From Serratia symbiotica (lineage in GTDB: Bacteria; Pseudomonadota; Gammaproteobacteria; Enterobacterales; Enterobacteriaceae): DNA of 64,000 bases. Positions 33,510-47,000 of this stretch are shown piece by piece. Numbering within the stretch: the stretch's first letter is position 1; the number at the start of each line of letters is the position of its first letter. The notes below the pieces were generated by a model. The model worked only from the letters and a program-made list of their open reading frames with translations. It was not told the origin of the DNA and did not search any database. The stretch spans positions 1,364,001 to 1,428,000 of the forward strand of contig LR025083.1 of the NCBI GenBank assembly GCA_900380265.1, in the 5' to 3' direction. The position numbers and the translations under genes are program-made.

Positions 33510-33960
33510 GAACATGTCGTCTCTGACGCGTGCCATAGCAGAAAACCTGAAGACCGAACCCGACATGAACTTCGAGGATGAGGGAACCCGGCCTGGCAGT
33601 CTTCCGCGGTCCCCCTAACCAGGCAGAGCATGACTTTGTCCGCCAGCGGTAGCTGCACGTCAGTGTCAGCACTAACTACAGGATCCATCAAGCCACAGTG
33701 GGCAGAAACCTAGATTTTGCGCATATTCATTAACTGGGCAGCAAGGACGAACGCAACTCCTCCCCCCCCTACCCTCTCATCTATACCTGCCGAGATGAGG
33801 AGGTCGCACTTCAGTCTGGTATCGGAAAAACTACTAGAGTCAGTTCTATGTTATTCGGAAAGACCCGCTCACCGTAACACCGTAGTACGGCTTACGGCGT
33901 TTAGACGGGTGAGTTTGCCTTTGAACACCTGACGTCCCTTATAGCCTTTATAAAGGTTCC
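33510..33960 (+). pseudogene. Virion morphogenesis protein (Mu gp31/G type) remnant
   Basis: Reads LTRAIAENLKTEPDMNFEDE, then a damaged RPxWQxL element, and in other frames NLDFAHIHxLG, which fits the GTNxxYAxIHQxGG core, followed by an RDEEV piece. Position between gp30 and the protease fits. Confidence 0.6.
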
Positions 33961-34049
33961 CTGTACAATTTTTATCAACTACGTTGACGGTCGTCGCCTT
34001 TTAACGGAAAGATGCGAGTGACCCGCTGTTACCCCTATATTCTTAAACC

Positions 34050-35190
34050 CCCATTTAAAGCCTCCCTTTGTTCCACGCGCTACCCTACCTGCCTATCGAG
34101 GGGAAGACATGCGCGCACTCCATATTTCAAAACCGGCACGCATACCGATATGCACAAAAATAGGATCTAGTGTAAAGAAGAAGTGGCGCGGCGATAGGCA
34201 GACTTACGATCCGGCGCTGTAAGATACGGCTATCGTGATCGGCATCCTTCGCTCGATGCCTGCCGAGTAGCGGGTTAAACCTACTGGGAAAGGCGCGGGC
34301 TTGCTGGCTGAACTCAGGCAGCGGGTCGGCCTTTCGAACTGACGGCGAAAACTCTACAAAATATTTCAGTCTGTTTCTACATCCCCGATGGACCCAGCAA
34401 ACCAAAGCCCGGTAACTGCTATTCCCATATAGGTTTTCTCGGCGCATAGCCGACCGCGATTAAGGGCCTTCAGTCACACGTGTCACTGAAGGGAAAGAAG
34501 AAGGCATGGTCGAGTTTTCCGACTAGAGCAGTACAGCCAGTACGTTACTGTTCACCTAGCTGCGTGAGTTTTTTGATTGATAAATTTGGCCGTGAAACGA
34601 ACAATACGGGCTCCCTGCGAAGCACATCGAGGCGCTGTTCGGCGCCGTCAGGAATGCAACAGCGTGCGCTTAGCTTTCACCCAAAGCATGCCTGCTAGCC
34701 AACACCCACAGCATCAATTCCCCACCGCTGCGTATAACACTGTGAATAAAAAAGAAATGCTGCGGATCGCGTAGAAGAACGCTGACCTGAACCGTCAGCT
34801 TGAGGCGCGTCGTCAGGCTGGACAATCAGGCGCACAACATCAGCGCAATAAAATGAATCCCGCCTTTGGTGACGGTCTGGTTAGCACAGGCGTTTACCCT
34901 ACCTCTTACTCTTAACCCTGATTTCAGCTCTGCTGGATGGGTTGAACGCGGCGACCAGGCAGTGGCCTTCAGAGCAGGAAGTATGATCCAGCTACTACCG
35001 AGGCGTTTCACGCCATGCTGGAAACCTTCCCACCACTAGTTTGTTTTAGCGAAGAGGCGGCCAAGACACGCTGCAACCCGGTGTGCAGTCGATGGGGTTT
35101 GTCGATACTGACCGGGTGCGCAGGCCCTGCCCAGAGAGCGAGACCTGTCGATGGCTGAAACATTAGCCGCGAAGCGGCGATCAAGCGCTG
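34050..35190 (+). pseudogene. Phage protease/scaffold (Mu I/gp32 type) remnant
   Basis: The readable core is KYFSLFLHPRW and, in the neighbouring frame, IPDGPSKPKPG, corresponding to the REYRYxSPVFxx element of Mu-type prohead proteases; later VNKKEMLRIA with KNADLNRQLEARRQAGQSGA forms the coiled-coil scaffold part, and NPAFGDGLVSTGVYPT fits the C-terminal DGRLxPA region. Frame shifts throughout. Confidence 0.6.
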
Positions 35191-35205
35191 TCTGTAAGGA
35201 GGGAA

Positions 35206-35970
35206 TATGACTGATGATATCAAGAGTAAACATATCACTGAACTACTACTGGCCTCCTCTAGCCGTAGCTATAAAATGCCGCGTTTATCGGTGAGCGGCT
35301 GTTCCCAATGATGATGATAAAAAAGGAAGAGCGAAAGTAAGCATCTTCGGCAAGGGTCTGTGTGCGGCTTATGAGGTGCGATGCAGCGTCGGTGTAGACA
35401 GTAATATTATAATTTGCGAAATAAGACGCGACGAATATCTCGCTAGATGAATATAATTTGGCCAAGCCAGCGGATCTCCGCAACCAGGCGGAGTCGATGT
35501 CAGTTAAGAAACTAAGCCGCTGGCAGACTCTACCAGGGATTGCCACTTCCCCGTGAGCAGTGTGGGCTAGCTGGCGCAGGACAGAAAAATTCATCCAAAA
35601 GCAGCCATCAAAACTTACCGCCGCCACAGGCTAGGTGCTAAGGCAGTGATCTCATTACAGATGTTGAAGCCAGTATAGAGGTGGTAGGCAACAACATCGA
35701 TACCTGAGACCGGATGTGATCATGTTCGACGCGGCGATGATGGCGCTGATGCGCTTTCATCCCGCTCTGCAGGCCGCTATCTGAATATACCGACCGAACA
35801 GACCATCTCCATCTCCTTAGAAAGACAGTCGATACTTGGCGGCGCTATTACACGAGACGCTATCGACATTCGCCCGGCATGCTATGAACTGGCTGTGCTC
35901 GATGCTACCGCCGTCCCGTTACGCTATAACACATCGCACAGTATGCCAGAGTTTATAACCATGAGAATAG
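35206..35970 (+). pseudogene. Major capsid protein remnant
   Basis: Begins MTDDIKSKHITELLLASSSR after a GGAGGG Shine-Dalgarno, continues in other frames as ERLFPMMMIKKEE, KVSIFGKGLCAAYEVRCSVG, a SLDEYNLAKPADLRNQAES element, TDVEASIEVVGNN and RPDVIMFDAAMMALMRFHPA. The DEYxLxxxxDLRN...E and RPDVxVFDxxxxxxLRxHP elements are those of the capsid proteins of B3-like phages. It is the last phage gene I can recognise. Confidence 0.7.
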
Positions 35971-35999
35971 TTAAGATGAATTGTGTGAAAAATCCCGGC

Positions 36000-37500
36000 A
36001 TAAGAAGACAGCATTTCCAGATAGAAACCTCGACGCGGCACTAGGTGACCAAGAATGCATCAGTAACCAACTGTACAGGAAATTGGCCAATCGCAACGCC
36101 TGGGTAAAGCAGCAGATGCAGACAAATTAGGCGAAAGAATTTGTACAGCTGAGTAATACCACCTACAGCCAGGATGAGAATAGGGCAGCGACACCTAAAT
36201 TGGTCAATGATCAGGTCAATGACATTTTTGACAATGCGACATCAGCTTTAGATGCACTGCGCAGCTGGCACAGGGCCATCCACAATAAGCAAAAATTGCC
36301 GAAATTCCGGCCCACCTGTTGAGCCAGAAACTGATAAACAATGAGATGCCGCTGGCATTCCGGATAAAATTAATTCCTAAAACCTTGGTTTAACGGAGAT
36401 GGTGGATTGCGCAAACCCGCACTGGATAAACGTACTGGCAGCACCGTCAACAGGCCATGATTGTAGTGGATCGCCACGTCATATCGCAGGGGTGACCACA
36501 CGCATCTTGATTTTATCATCAAGAGGGTAGCATTCACATGTGGCTCTAGAAAGATAAGGGCGATGATGGTGTTAGCCTGAATAATGTAGATAATGGTGGC
36601 GGTGATTGGGTATTCAAAAAAATAGATATTTTACTACAAACAGGCACTCCATTCCGCTGGAGCTACGTATCAATAAGATGGGAATATCAACCAAGCAGTC
36701 TAAAGTGCCGCTTGAGTGGCTGGATGGCCAACAGGCCAATAGCCGTGCTATATGGCATTATATTCATGTCATATTTTGCGTGAGATCAGCCTGGGTAGTT
36801 TAGAAACCGTAATGGCATGGAATGCTCAGGATATGTAGATCAATGAGGGTATGTGTTACCCGATGCGAAATGCTAATCGAGATGCTTATATCAACAGAAT
36901 TTACCGTCGCCCATCATAAGCGCATATCAATGATGACTTTATACATCTAGGGATGTATAAATGATTCTGAAACATATTAAAGCTTTAAATTAAAAAACAG
37001 AAACGCCTGAAAGGGCATATGATTTGATAATCATCATATTCTTTTTTTCCGACCTAATTCAGGAGAAGACTAGTATCAATGCCAATCAAAATTCACACCC
37101 GAAATATTAAAAGTAACGTATGATAGGAATCGTATTGCGTGCGTCTTAAACCGTGGAGCTGATGCCATGGGTATAATTGATGCATCGGTTTTCCCTATCA
37201 CCCGTAGAATAGTTGAACTAGCATTTACTCCAGGCGAAGCAGATATAGATGACACTGGATCTTTGATGGCAAAAAGTCACTCAATGGTTTTTACTCATAA
37301 AATGAGATAGCTAAGGCAGAAAGGAAAAAAATGCCATTGATAACTAGACAAATAAACCCATAACGGCACTTTAGTATGCCTTGGAACTCAAACGAACAAA
37401 AGAGGAGGAAAGCTATATTTAGCGCCTGGAAGGATTATCTGGTAGGTTTAATGTGTATTCATATCCCTACTGCACCCTGCATCAATTGACCCATATCACC
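36000..37500. other. Decayed coding-like region right of the capsid, unidentified
   Basis: Plus-strand pieces look like former protein: DQECISNQLYRKLANRNAWV with KEFVQLSNTTYSQDENRAAT (36040-36200), and QSKVPLEWLDGQQANSRAIW (open frame 36606-36803). They are not recognisable phage tail proteins. They could be cargo genes or a host gene next to the insertion. Base composition falls steadily to the right. Confidence 0.35.
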
Positions 37501-40500
37501 TGAGATGTGTAGATATTACCGGTTAAAAAAGAAAACCTAGTCTATAGTTGTTGCTTGATCATGGCGATAAGTCTAATCTTAATATATTTATGTGAATAAT
37601 GAGCAGCAAAATAGAGATCGTGGCAGCAAGCAGAACATAAGGCACACTGTTCGGAGGAGCTGTAGTGGAGGGTTCAACACGTTTTATTAGTGCATTCCAA
37701 TAGGAATGTGCAGTAGATAAAGAGAGAAAGAAATCTTGCATAAGTAAATGAGTGCAGAGAGAGTAGTATTTAAAAGAATAGGCTCCGCCAGTCTTGGCAT
37801 AAGAATAAAAGTACTTATGACAAGAGTCCTATTGATATTTAAGGCTCTAATGTTGTTATTGTATGTCCCCTACATAACATGCGATATGCTCGCACCTACG
37901 AGCACAGTAGAACTAGTAGAAGAGACGTCAATATGCTACGTTTTTCTCCATATGTGTAAATATCTGAGCATATCGCCAATAAAACAATCAAACAAAGCGG
38001 GTTTAACCGGACACTATAGAGCGGGCTCTTAACCGTTTAGCCCTGCACACTAAACGTTGGGAGCAAGCCTTCTGCAAAGGAATGTTCCACATGGCCAGAA
38101 CGCCCAGCATAGCTGGGCTATCACTCGATGTCTGAGCAGTAGACACAGAGTAAAAACGAGATGAACATAAACTGCATAATTGAGAGTTTAGCGTATGTTA
38201 TACATCCCGTCTGTTATACATCCCGTCATCGTCGATATAATTTAGTATTACGCCTGTCTTATAGACTATCAAAGTCAGTACACTCATTAAGTATTGTATT
38301 TTATCTGGGTAGTTAAAAGTACTCATGACTCTGTTCTAAGCGGAAAGCACTGAGTAATCCAAAGGAGCAAATGGGTATCATTTATACAGCATAATTTATC
38401 AGGAATCGTCGTAAAGACATGAAACTATGCGGATAGTGGTGGGTACTATAAACGATACTAATCGTACTAATCACAAAGATTATATCAATTAATTATTCCT
38501 AAACCAAATAGCGCATCCCATATGCTAGAGCCACTTACATCGTTTCACAAATGTAAAAATGGTAATACAACAAAAATTACAACGGAACTGCGACTCTTCG
38601 CAGTGCTTTGAGAGAGTCTAACTTTTATCCATACAATCTGTCACACCTTCAACTCAAAAACATCATAGTATCTTAATTCTGTAAGATGAACCTATCCATG
38701 AGTAGTAAATGATGCTTACTAATAATGTATGTGTCATTCCGTGACACTGATGGAAACAATAGTAGCTTGTCATTTATCGCACGTTTTAGCTTTAATATCG
38801 CGCGGCGGATCAGGAGTTTAACAGTGCTAAACTACTGTTATAAGTATACAGATAATTAATGCATAACGCATCAGTACCGAATACTTTAGCAAATTGAGTT
38901 AGACAACCCATATTTCACTCAGTGAAATATTCCGGCTTCCTTAAATTAAGGCTCTTATTGTCCTGAAAATGTGCATATTCCCTCCACTCAGAATAACCTG
39001 AGTATAACGATTAAATACCTGTAACTAAACACAGTTCAGGTAGATCGCTAATCCAGTACCTGTAAAACGATAGCAACCTAATCAACAATTCAACGCTGTG
39101 CGATCCCGATACGGGGTTACACTGTACCAAGGGCGCCATCAACAATCTTTACGTGTGGTGCGAAAGCCTCGTTTGTTTTGGTAACAGCGCAATCACCTGT
39201 ACACATTAACTGCCGTACATTGACGATGACCATGATTTTCTCTTTCGATATTTAACCACTACTCTAATACATCGCCCTTAAAAGCTAGAGGGCTCTATGA
39301 ACATCACCAGCTAACCTATCATTGGCAGCCTCTTGGGATAGCGGAAGTCTCTTCGTTACCGAAAAAGAACACTAGCTGTGCTTTTTACTAATCGAATTCA
39401 CCATTGTTATGGTACACTATACTTGCCGTTTAAACTCACAGTCTCAATGGCGCTAACAATACTGGCCAAAGAATTAATCTTATTTGCCCACAGTTGATAT
39501 GCCTATCACAATCTCAATACCCCCGGCCACATCAGGCCAAGCAACACTATATTCTAGTTTTTAGGTATTGGGTTTTCTCGTGAGTTTTAGATGTAGCAGC
39601 GCATAATCTGCCTTGCCTTTAACCGATAAATTATACGACTGACCTTACCTGTATCTGGCGATTGATTGCCGCTCATTGCTTTCTAAAACGGTTAGCAATT
39701 AACTGGGCGGGAAGCTAAATCGTTGAGAACGCACAGTAGCGACTTTTAGGGTTACAACAGTAGAGATACAACCATTTCACGTTCCATTTATGGCATAGAA
39801 AACCTCACACTCTATTGTCTTACAAAATACTCAAACCTTGCCACCATTCTCGCAGGCAAGGAATGGAAAACGCCCATAATGATTTCGATAAGATCAGATA
39901 ACATTACGAAGTCTTTATAGCAGGTTGAAATCTAGGTCAAACAGAAAATTCCATTGACACCGCACATCATACGAAAAGTAGATTAACCATTTAAGTTGCC
40001 TTTATCCAACGCCACTTAAGTGGGCATGGCTGAATGATGGTGTCGGTATAGTGAAGTCAATGCAATATGTCGTAGCCATTTAAGATAACAGCTGTAGACC
40101 TTAAATCCCTGCCTAGTGTCCGCAGAGGGGTTTTGGCTTAAGAGGCATACGCTCGAGGCATGCACGATAGATTGCACCATACTGGCGTCATGCTTAATGC
40201 TTTTATTTCCGAATCTAGGCGAGAGCTAATAACACACATCGACAACAATGATAATTTTATCACCCAGCTATCAACCATTACGTGCGGCAAATACACCACA
40301 GTGGAAACACATACTCGACCACTGCGATCGCACATCAGCTTAGCGCAAAGCACACCTGATGCCTTACTGCTAAAACTATCATAATCAACATGATCTGTGG
40401 CAGCAGTGCGAAGGTTAGCACAACAAACCTAATGGCTAGCAGTAATTCCAGATTCACCTAAACAACCGAACACAACATCATCACCCTTTTATCCACAAGG

Positions 40501-43500
40501 GCGTCATGAGAGTCGGGAGACCGGTCACAAGCTGAAGATCGCCTATGTGACTAAACCGATAAACCGCAGATAGTCAATGGCCTCAACGCAGTATTTTCAC
40601 TGCATTCTTCTAAACCTACTGATACTTATCTGTAAAACAATGTGCTACTTAATCATGTCCACAGCAAAGTTTAGGGAAGTGTCAGACAGTGCTCCTGGAT
40701 ATGAGCAAGTGATTCCGCTAGGTGGCGGTTGGTGGCATGATTTTAAATTTATTTGATTAAAATTATTTAATTGTCATAATAATAAGTAATACTAAAAATA
40801 TCAGGCAGGACATTTACATATAACTTACGGATCACATAGAGTCAGAATGGAAATTAATATTAACCGCTATCATCAGTATTTTTTATTTATTAAGTTGTAG
40901 ATCCATCTTTTATGAACTGATTATAACCTAAAAGAATTAAGCGATATCTCTAAGGTTATTTAGAATTAAATATTCTCTCTTATAAACAAATGATCATCAC
41001 AAATATCTAAAAGGCTCAATAATGTTTAGTTGGCTAGTATTAAAGCGTTATATATACACATGATCCTTCTTCTCTCATGATTAATATCACAAATGTTGTC
41101 CTATTCTTGGTCGAGGAAAATCTAATTGTTGTTTTAAATCAATAATATAGGCCTATAGATCTTATACTCTTCTGAGTATTAGAACCCTTTCAAAATACTG
41201 AGAAATGCACTAATGCTCGGCATAGTCTCGTTCATCAACGATGTATCACTAATGCTAAGCAGCATTTAAGCATTTATCAATGCAAGTTAGATTAAACAAA
41301 ACAAAACTGGATCGCTTACATTATGGCTGATCAATCTCTACAGAAAGATATCCTGTTTCTTTTTAAAACATGACATGCATTCTAACGCATTATTTGTCTC
41401 TATGGTGTATGCTAGTTCACTAAAATAGTTGCCATCTCCAGCATATTACGTTCTTCATGTCAACCGCCTGTGCGCGAAACGCCTGAGTCCTATTGTTAGG
41501 CTACGATAGTTCAATGAGAAAAACAGAACCACATATACAACACCTTTATTTATACGCTTTCTTTTTGCGTTACCCGGATAGCGCAGTTATCATTGTTACT
41601 GGCGCAGGCTTTCAAAGAACCTTATCCAGGCATATCAAATCCACCGGATAAATCTTTATTAGCAAACAAGAGCTAAGTGACCATTAAAATGGTCAAAAAG
41701 GGTATCCCGTAAGTAATGTCAGCGAGTTCAACATCTAACAATCAGATAAGATCTGTAGTTCTACTAGCAGGAAATTCTTGTGTGTACTAAATACACTTGT
41801 TGCTATAGTTGTTTTATCTTAACAGAAAGCAATGCTGTAAAAATAAAAATAGATACGACGCCTCCTCTATAGCAAATTACAAGAATGAGTTTCTGGCAGA
41901 CCTGCAACAGTGTCATCGCTCATCTCCAGTAGCACTGATACGGTTAAACCATCTGCAAGTATACAGTTATATATCCGCTTCATGCAGATCGAATAGAATA
42001 TCCATAATGGAAACGGAAGCTTCATCTTTCCTCTTCCTGGCAGCTATAAGGCTCAGCATCAGTCATTCTACTTCTACTCCTACTTACTACACTGAGCATA
42101 ACCATACTGTACTTTGTGAGTATCAGGTTAAAATTAAATAATTAATTCTGAGTAACAGGTAAAATAATTAATTAATGCGATTCAACCAATAGCTAGCTTA
42201 GTCCAAAAACGCTTTACTCCACTTTCTGTTCATTTTAAATCAAAAGGTACTAAAAACTATTTTAATGATCTACCAAGAGCCTTCGGCAATATAATATAGT
42301 TATGAACGATACTTTACGGAACCTCAGGCCCGGGATAATTGTTCTATACGTGGGATTAAAGTTATAGTTATCTACAATTACGATAGAAGAGATGAGTAAA
42401 AATTAGAGTCACTCTCATAGATCAGTTAATAGCGGATGCTAGGTTAAATCTTTTTAAACCAAATGTCCAAATAATGCACTAATATTGTTGATATAATCAA
42501 TTATTATTTTATTAAACTCCAGGTAGTATTGTGCTGGTTCTGGATACAGCCAGGGTGTGATGAGTACATGTGTTAAATGTTCCGTTAAATATGTCATCAA
42601 CAGTAGCGAATAAGTAGATCTTCTGGCTATGTTACGACCGGAAAGATATTACCTGCTGATGAGAAAATAAAAATTAAATTACTAATTGAGGGTGATGATA
42701 TCAATCGGGTCAAAACAAAGTCTATCTATGTAGTCAACGGCATAACGCTATACTTTTCCATCGCCTCTTGTCGAGCTAGGCGCGTATTAGCGGCGATGCG
42801 TTAAAAAAGAATGGCGATACAGGAACAACGTTGGCAGGTCTTGGCTAAGATATACGCCACCTTCCGATTGAGCAAAACTATTTTATCAACACTAGCCAAA
42901 CCCCTGGGTACAGGATATCTATAAATGCTATACCACTTCTTGTGTATCACTTTTGGCTACGCCTGTTCTGGCTGGTTAAAAGGCTTATAACCTTTGGTCA
43001 AACACCGATTGCAGTCTATGCAGGATTTAAAACCTTGATGTACAGATGCGATTGTATTGATAAATTTATCAAATCAATTTATTGATTAAAGATCCAATTG
43101 ATCCTAATCATCTATCCAATTAATACTCAAGATAGATTATTGATGATTGATATTTTTAGCTCTGAAAGAGCATATTGCCACCAGATTACTTACGGTAGCT
43201 TGAATATATAATTGTTAGAATGCAGGAAGTATTGGCTGATCAGTATTAAAAAAAACGAAAATCACAATTCGGAAACAAAGAAAATTAATCACTAGCGGCA
43301 ATTAAAATGAATAGGCACAACGGCGTCAGCAGTTTCAAAAACACTGTGTTTGTTTTGACGCGCAGTACGGTATATTAATGCTATACTCAGTCCATTTTAT
43401 CAGATTAAAAGAAATATAAAATGAACATGACAACGGCATTTACATAAATATTAGCCTTCCCGTCATAGCAGCTTTGATCTAGTTATCTAAATGTATCGAA

Positions 43501-43953
43501 ATGGAGAGCGGTAGCTCAGTAATGCGAAGAGCGACGCAATGCAATAAAAAGTATCTTCACCTTTCAATAATTAAATCGTATAATCGACCCGTCTATTTAT
43601 CATAAAAGCATTAAGGAAGCCGAGGATTACACTCTAATACAAGGTAAATTGTTTTATTAGAACAGACCAGCTGAATCTGTAGTCTCTAGCGCCACGTCAT
43701 AACCCTTAATGTTCGTGTTTTGATAACTAAATGTAAGAAGCAATAACATTGCTACTCCATGACTAAAATTAAGTACTTTTAAAATTGATGATTACTCGAA
43801 AAATAAAATAATAGGGTTTATGTAAAAAACTAGTTGCACATGTTGTTATTAGCAACATGTATTATTTCAGATCTCATTAACAATAATAAAAATTTTTCTA
43901 TCATCAGAAGAGAGATGCGAGCATATATACTTATCATTTATTCTCGTAAATCC

Positions 43954-43973
43954 AAAAGGATTGGAATCCTTTT
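43954..43973. repeat. Hairpin, 9-bp stem
   Basis: AAAAGGATT, GG, AATCCTTTT. Perfect stem; the right arm ends in TTTT, so it could act as a weak plus-strand terminator, but no gene precedes it. Confidence 0.35.
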
Positions 43974-44072
43974 AGATCGTATAAGTATATTACGTACTTT
44001 CAGAAAATTAAATCTATACCAGTTAAATTTAAAAAACAAACACCCGACAAGCATAGACTCTCAGAACTATAC

Positions 44073-44096
44073 TAGCTATGTTATATAACATAGCTA
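44073..44096. repeat. Perfect 24-bp palindrome
   Basis: Half-site TAGCTATGTTAT followed by its exact reverse complement with no spacer. Long perfect palindromes are rare by chance even in AT-rich DNA, and drift should have broken it if it were old and useless. Confidence 0.5.
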
Positions 44097-47000
44097 AAAC
44101 ACAGCTATTAACGCCTTTCACGCTTACAAATCGACATGTGTGATATCTGTGATTAATATATTATAGGGCGATATAATACTTAGGATAAATTAAAATCCTA
44201 CACTAAGTGCTTATAGCTATCACTTTGACAGCTAATGATATCTCAGTAAAAACGATACTTATTTAAGTACTAAACTATGTCTCCTGTTTTTGTATCTGTG
44301 TTCCGGGTAAAGGCGGATTGCTCTCAGTTTGCTTTTAATTTAGAGTCATGCTTTATATTATACCCTTTATTAAGTAACAGCTGCTCTGATATCACACATG
44401 AACCTGTAATAATTTTAAACAACGAGGAAAGATCTCGGTAGTTGGTAATATAACAGAAATAATATTTTTTTTAATTAAATTAAAAGATATATGAATCATC
44501 CAGTAAAAAATGTTTAAAATCAGATAACTTTTATAAAAAAATAAAAAATAATAAATTTAGTACACAAAATTAAATTTTTTATTTTTTTTATTAGAGAAAG
44601 TTAACTAATAATACCAGACACCTAAAATTCAATTTTTAGTTTGAAGACTGGTTGTATAGAATTCAAATTCTAGCAAGACTAGCATATTTTAACTAAAAGA
44701 AATGTCATTAAATTTGTATAATAACTTTTAATTTTTTAATTAAAAGCAAAAGAAGAGAACAACACGCAAAAATAAATTTATCCATCCAGCTTAATTAACT
44801 AAACCTTAAGGAATCAATATAAATATATTTCCCTGCATATCTGCGAACCTTATCACTACAAAATCAATCCATACAAAGTTAACTGAGTGTCTTGAGCATG
44901 CGCAACGTCAAAAATAGTGTTAAATACCCGCAACGGCTATGCATTCAAGGTTCCAGGGAAGATGTTCGATTAAGCTAAGAACCTGCGTGATCATGCAACA
45001 CCGTCAGCCTAATATAAAGATGAATATCTTATAGATGGATAGGCAGATTTGAGCATTTCTCAATAAAGATAAGAGGACACGTAAAATCGCCGCTATGCTC
45101 AAGTAACTATGCTATGTGCCACTGTCACGAACTAAGATATCTAAACTCACTAATCTAGTTAATTAAAGAGTCATAGCGTAGCACATCGATCAGTGAACAT
45201 ACTTCATCCAATGATATATCTTGACTTTATACTGGTAAATTTCTCACCAAGAAAGCGGTTTTAATAAAATTTGTTCATCACTCTTACCATTAATACTGAA
45301 GCTAAGAAACCGATTTTAAGAATATAAGTGAATCAAAATTAAAGGATAGAGTACTCACTCATAGTATTTGGCAGCATTTGCAAATCAGCACTTAATAAAC
45401 CTACGGAGTAATTTTCAAAACTGAACCTATGAGTATGAAAACACAAATACAATAGATAATATAAATCTAATGAGGCTAGCGAATAAGAGATTGATTCGGT
45501 TATATATTGTATTTTTAATTCTAGATAATCCTCTTACATACATTCAATAAATAATAATGAGACTGTGCCTAGCTTGACATAAAAGCATATAAATACCCAT
45601 AGAGACTTATACCACATCACTATACAAATAGCAGGAAGAAAAATAAAATCAAAACACCTATTATTATTTAATAATCCAGCTTCAACCATAAATAAAGTTG
45701 ATGCGCATTCAACGGTTAATATTGATAATATTTACGATTGAATTAAGCTTGACTGAATTAAAATGCTAAATAAATTAAGCGATTAATTCTATTATTTCTC
45801 TCATTTTTAAAATCCAAGCACACTAGAAACCCGTAGCATCGATTAATCTAATCACCACTGCATATTAAAAATCACGCCGTATAAATATAAGTAATAGCAT
45901 CAATACTAGCAAGTTAATAAGGTTAAACAACCTGTATATCAATTAATAAAATAAAAGAAACACGAAAGACAAATCAAAACTCACTTAACAAAAATACTGA
46001 ATTAAAATAATGTAAATTGCATTAAATAATGCATAATAGGATTATTAATCCATGCATCATTAAAATAATCAATGCATATATGCTATTAATACACAATAAC
46101 CTAGCCACTTCTGAGAATATTTCTGCAGTTCTCACAAAAGCGTGATAATAGAGATAAAGATAAAAACAAGACAGAACTTCAGATCAGTCACTAATACTAT
46201 TCCATTATAATAATATGATAATTGAATCTATACATATAGAAGAATTTTACCTACTTTAAGTAACAGGCTATTAAATAGCACATCCTAATTATTGCACAAC
46301 AGCCCTCTCTAGTGAGAGACGGCTATTTTAAAACCCTTTACTATGAGACAACTCTAGCTATTGATGCTGCCTCTTCTATTTAGAAAGTCAATAAATTATT
46401 TGTTTTTACAAATTTAATTGTAGAGAGTTATGCCGGTTCAAAATTATAAAGCGGGAATGTAGTATTATATTATGGCATCGACTTTTCCTTTATAAAGAAT
46501 TTAGTGCACGTATGATTTACAAATCACAAGCCTATCCTTTAGGTTAGTGCACACATAAATTTTGTAGCTAACATTTCCTTGTTAGGACAAGCACATAAAC
46601 AAATATGGTAGGCAGTATACTAATTTTATAGGTTCATTACGCCATAACAAGCTGCTCTTTATAGAACAAGTTATCTGTATTCAAAAGATACAGATATTAG
46701 ATAATAAGACTTACCTGATACTGTTCATATCCTCTCCACAGTTCAAAGCAATCAGAGACACACTCAGTCTTCATGCCTGCATTTGCCTCAACAGCGTTGC
46801 TGAGCACAACAATGCTTCAAGCTCAGCACCATAGATAAGTTGTTTGTGGTCTAAATGTGCACAACTGATTTAAATAAGTCAAAGAAATATTCCTAATGTT
46901 ATTAGGTAACCCCTTACCTTGTCTCCTCTTATCAACTAGCGTTTGTACCAAACGGGTTATTGAATATTGTGGCTGAGATACTTAGCTAAATAAAGGCACT

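Larger units (their letters stand above)
19890..36000. mobile_element. Degenerate Mu/B3-like transposable prophage
   Basis: A GC-richer block with at least fifteen remnants of transposable-phage genes in coherent order: gp16-like, small early ORF, Gam, B and A on the minus strand; Dam-like methylase on the minus strand; SLT lysozyme, DUF2730, winged-helix protein, small and large terminase, DUF935 portal, gp30-like head protein, virion morphogenesis protein, Mu-I-like protease and major capsid on the plus strand. Every large gene carries stops and frameshifts. No tail module (sheath, tube, tape measure, baseplate, fibre) was recognised, so the right part appears deleted or eroded. Outer limits are approximate. 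Confidence 0.85.

Noticed and set aside
43834-44088. 84-codon frame in AT-rich DNA as a small protein or toxin
   Set aside because: Composition is what random AT-rich sequence gives (I, N, K, L, S, Y), no Shine-Dalgarno, no partner gene.
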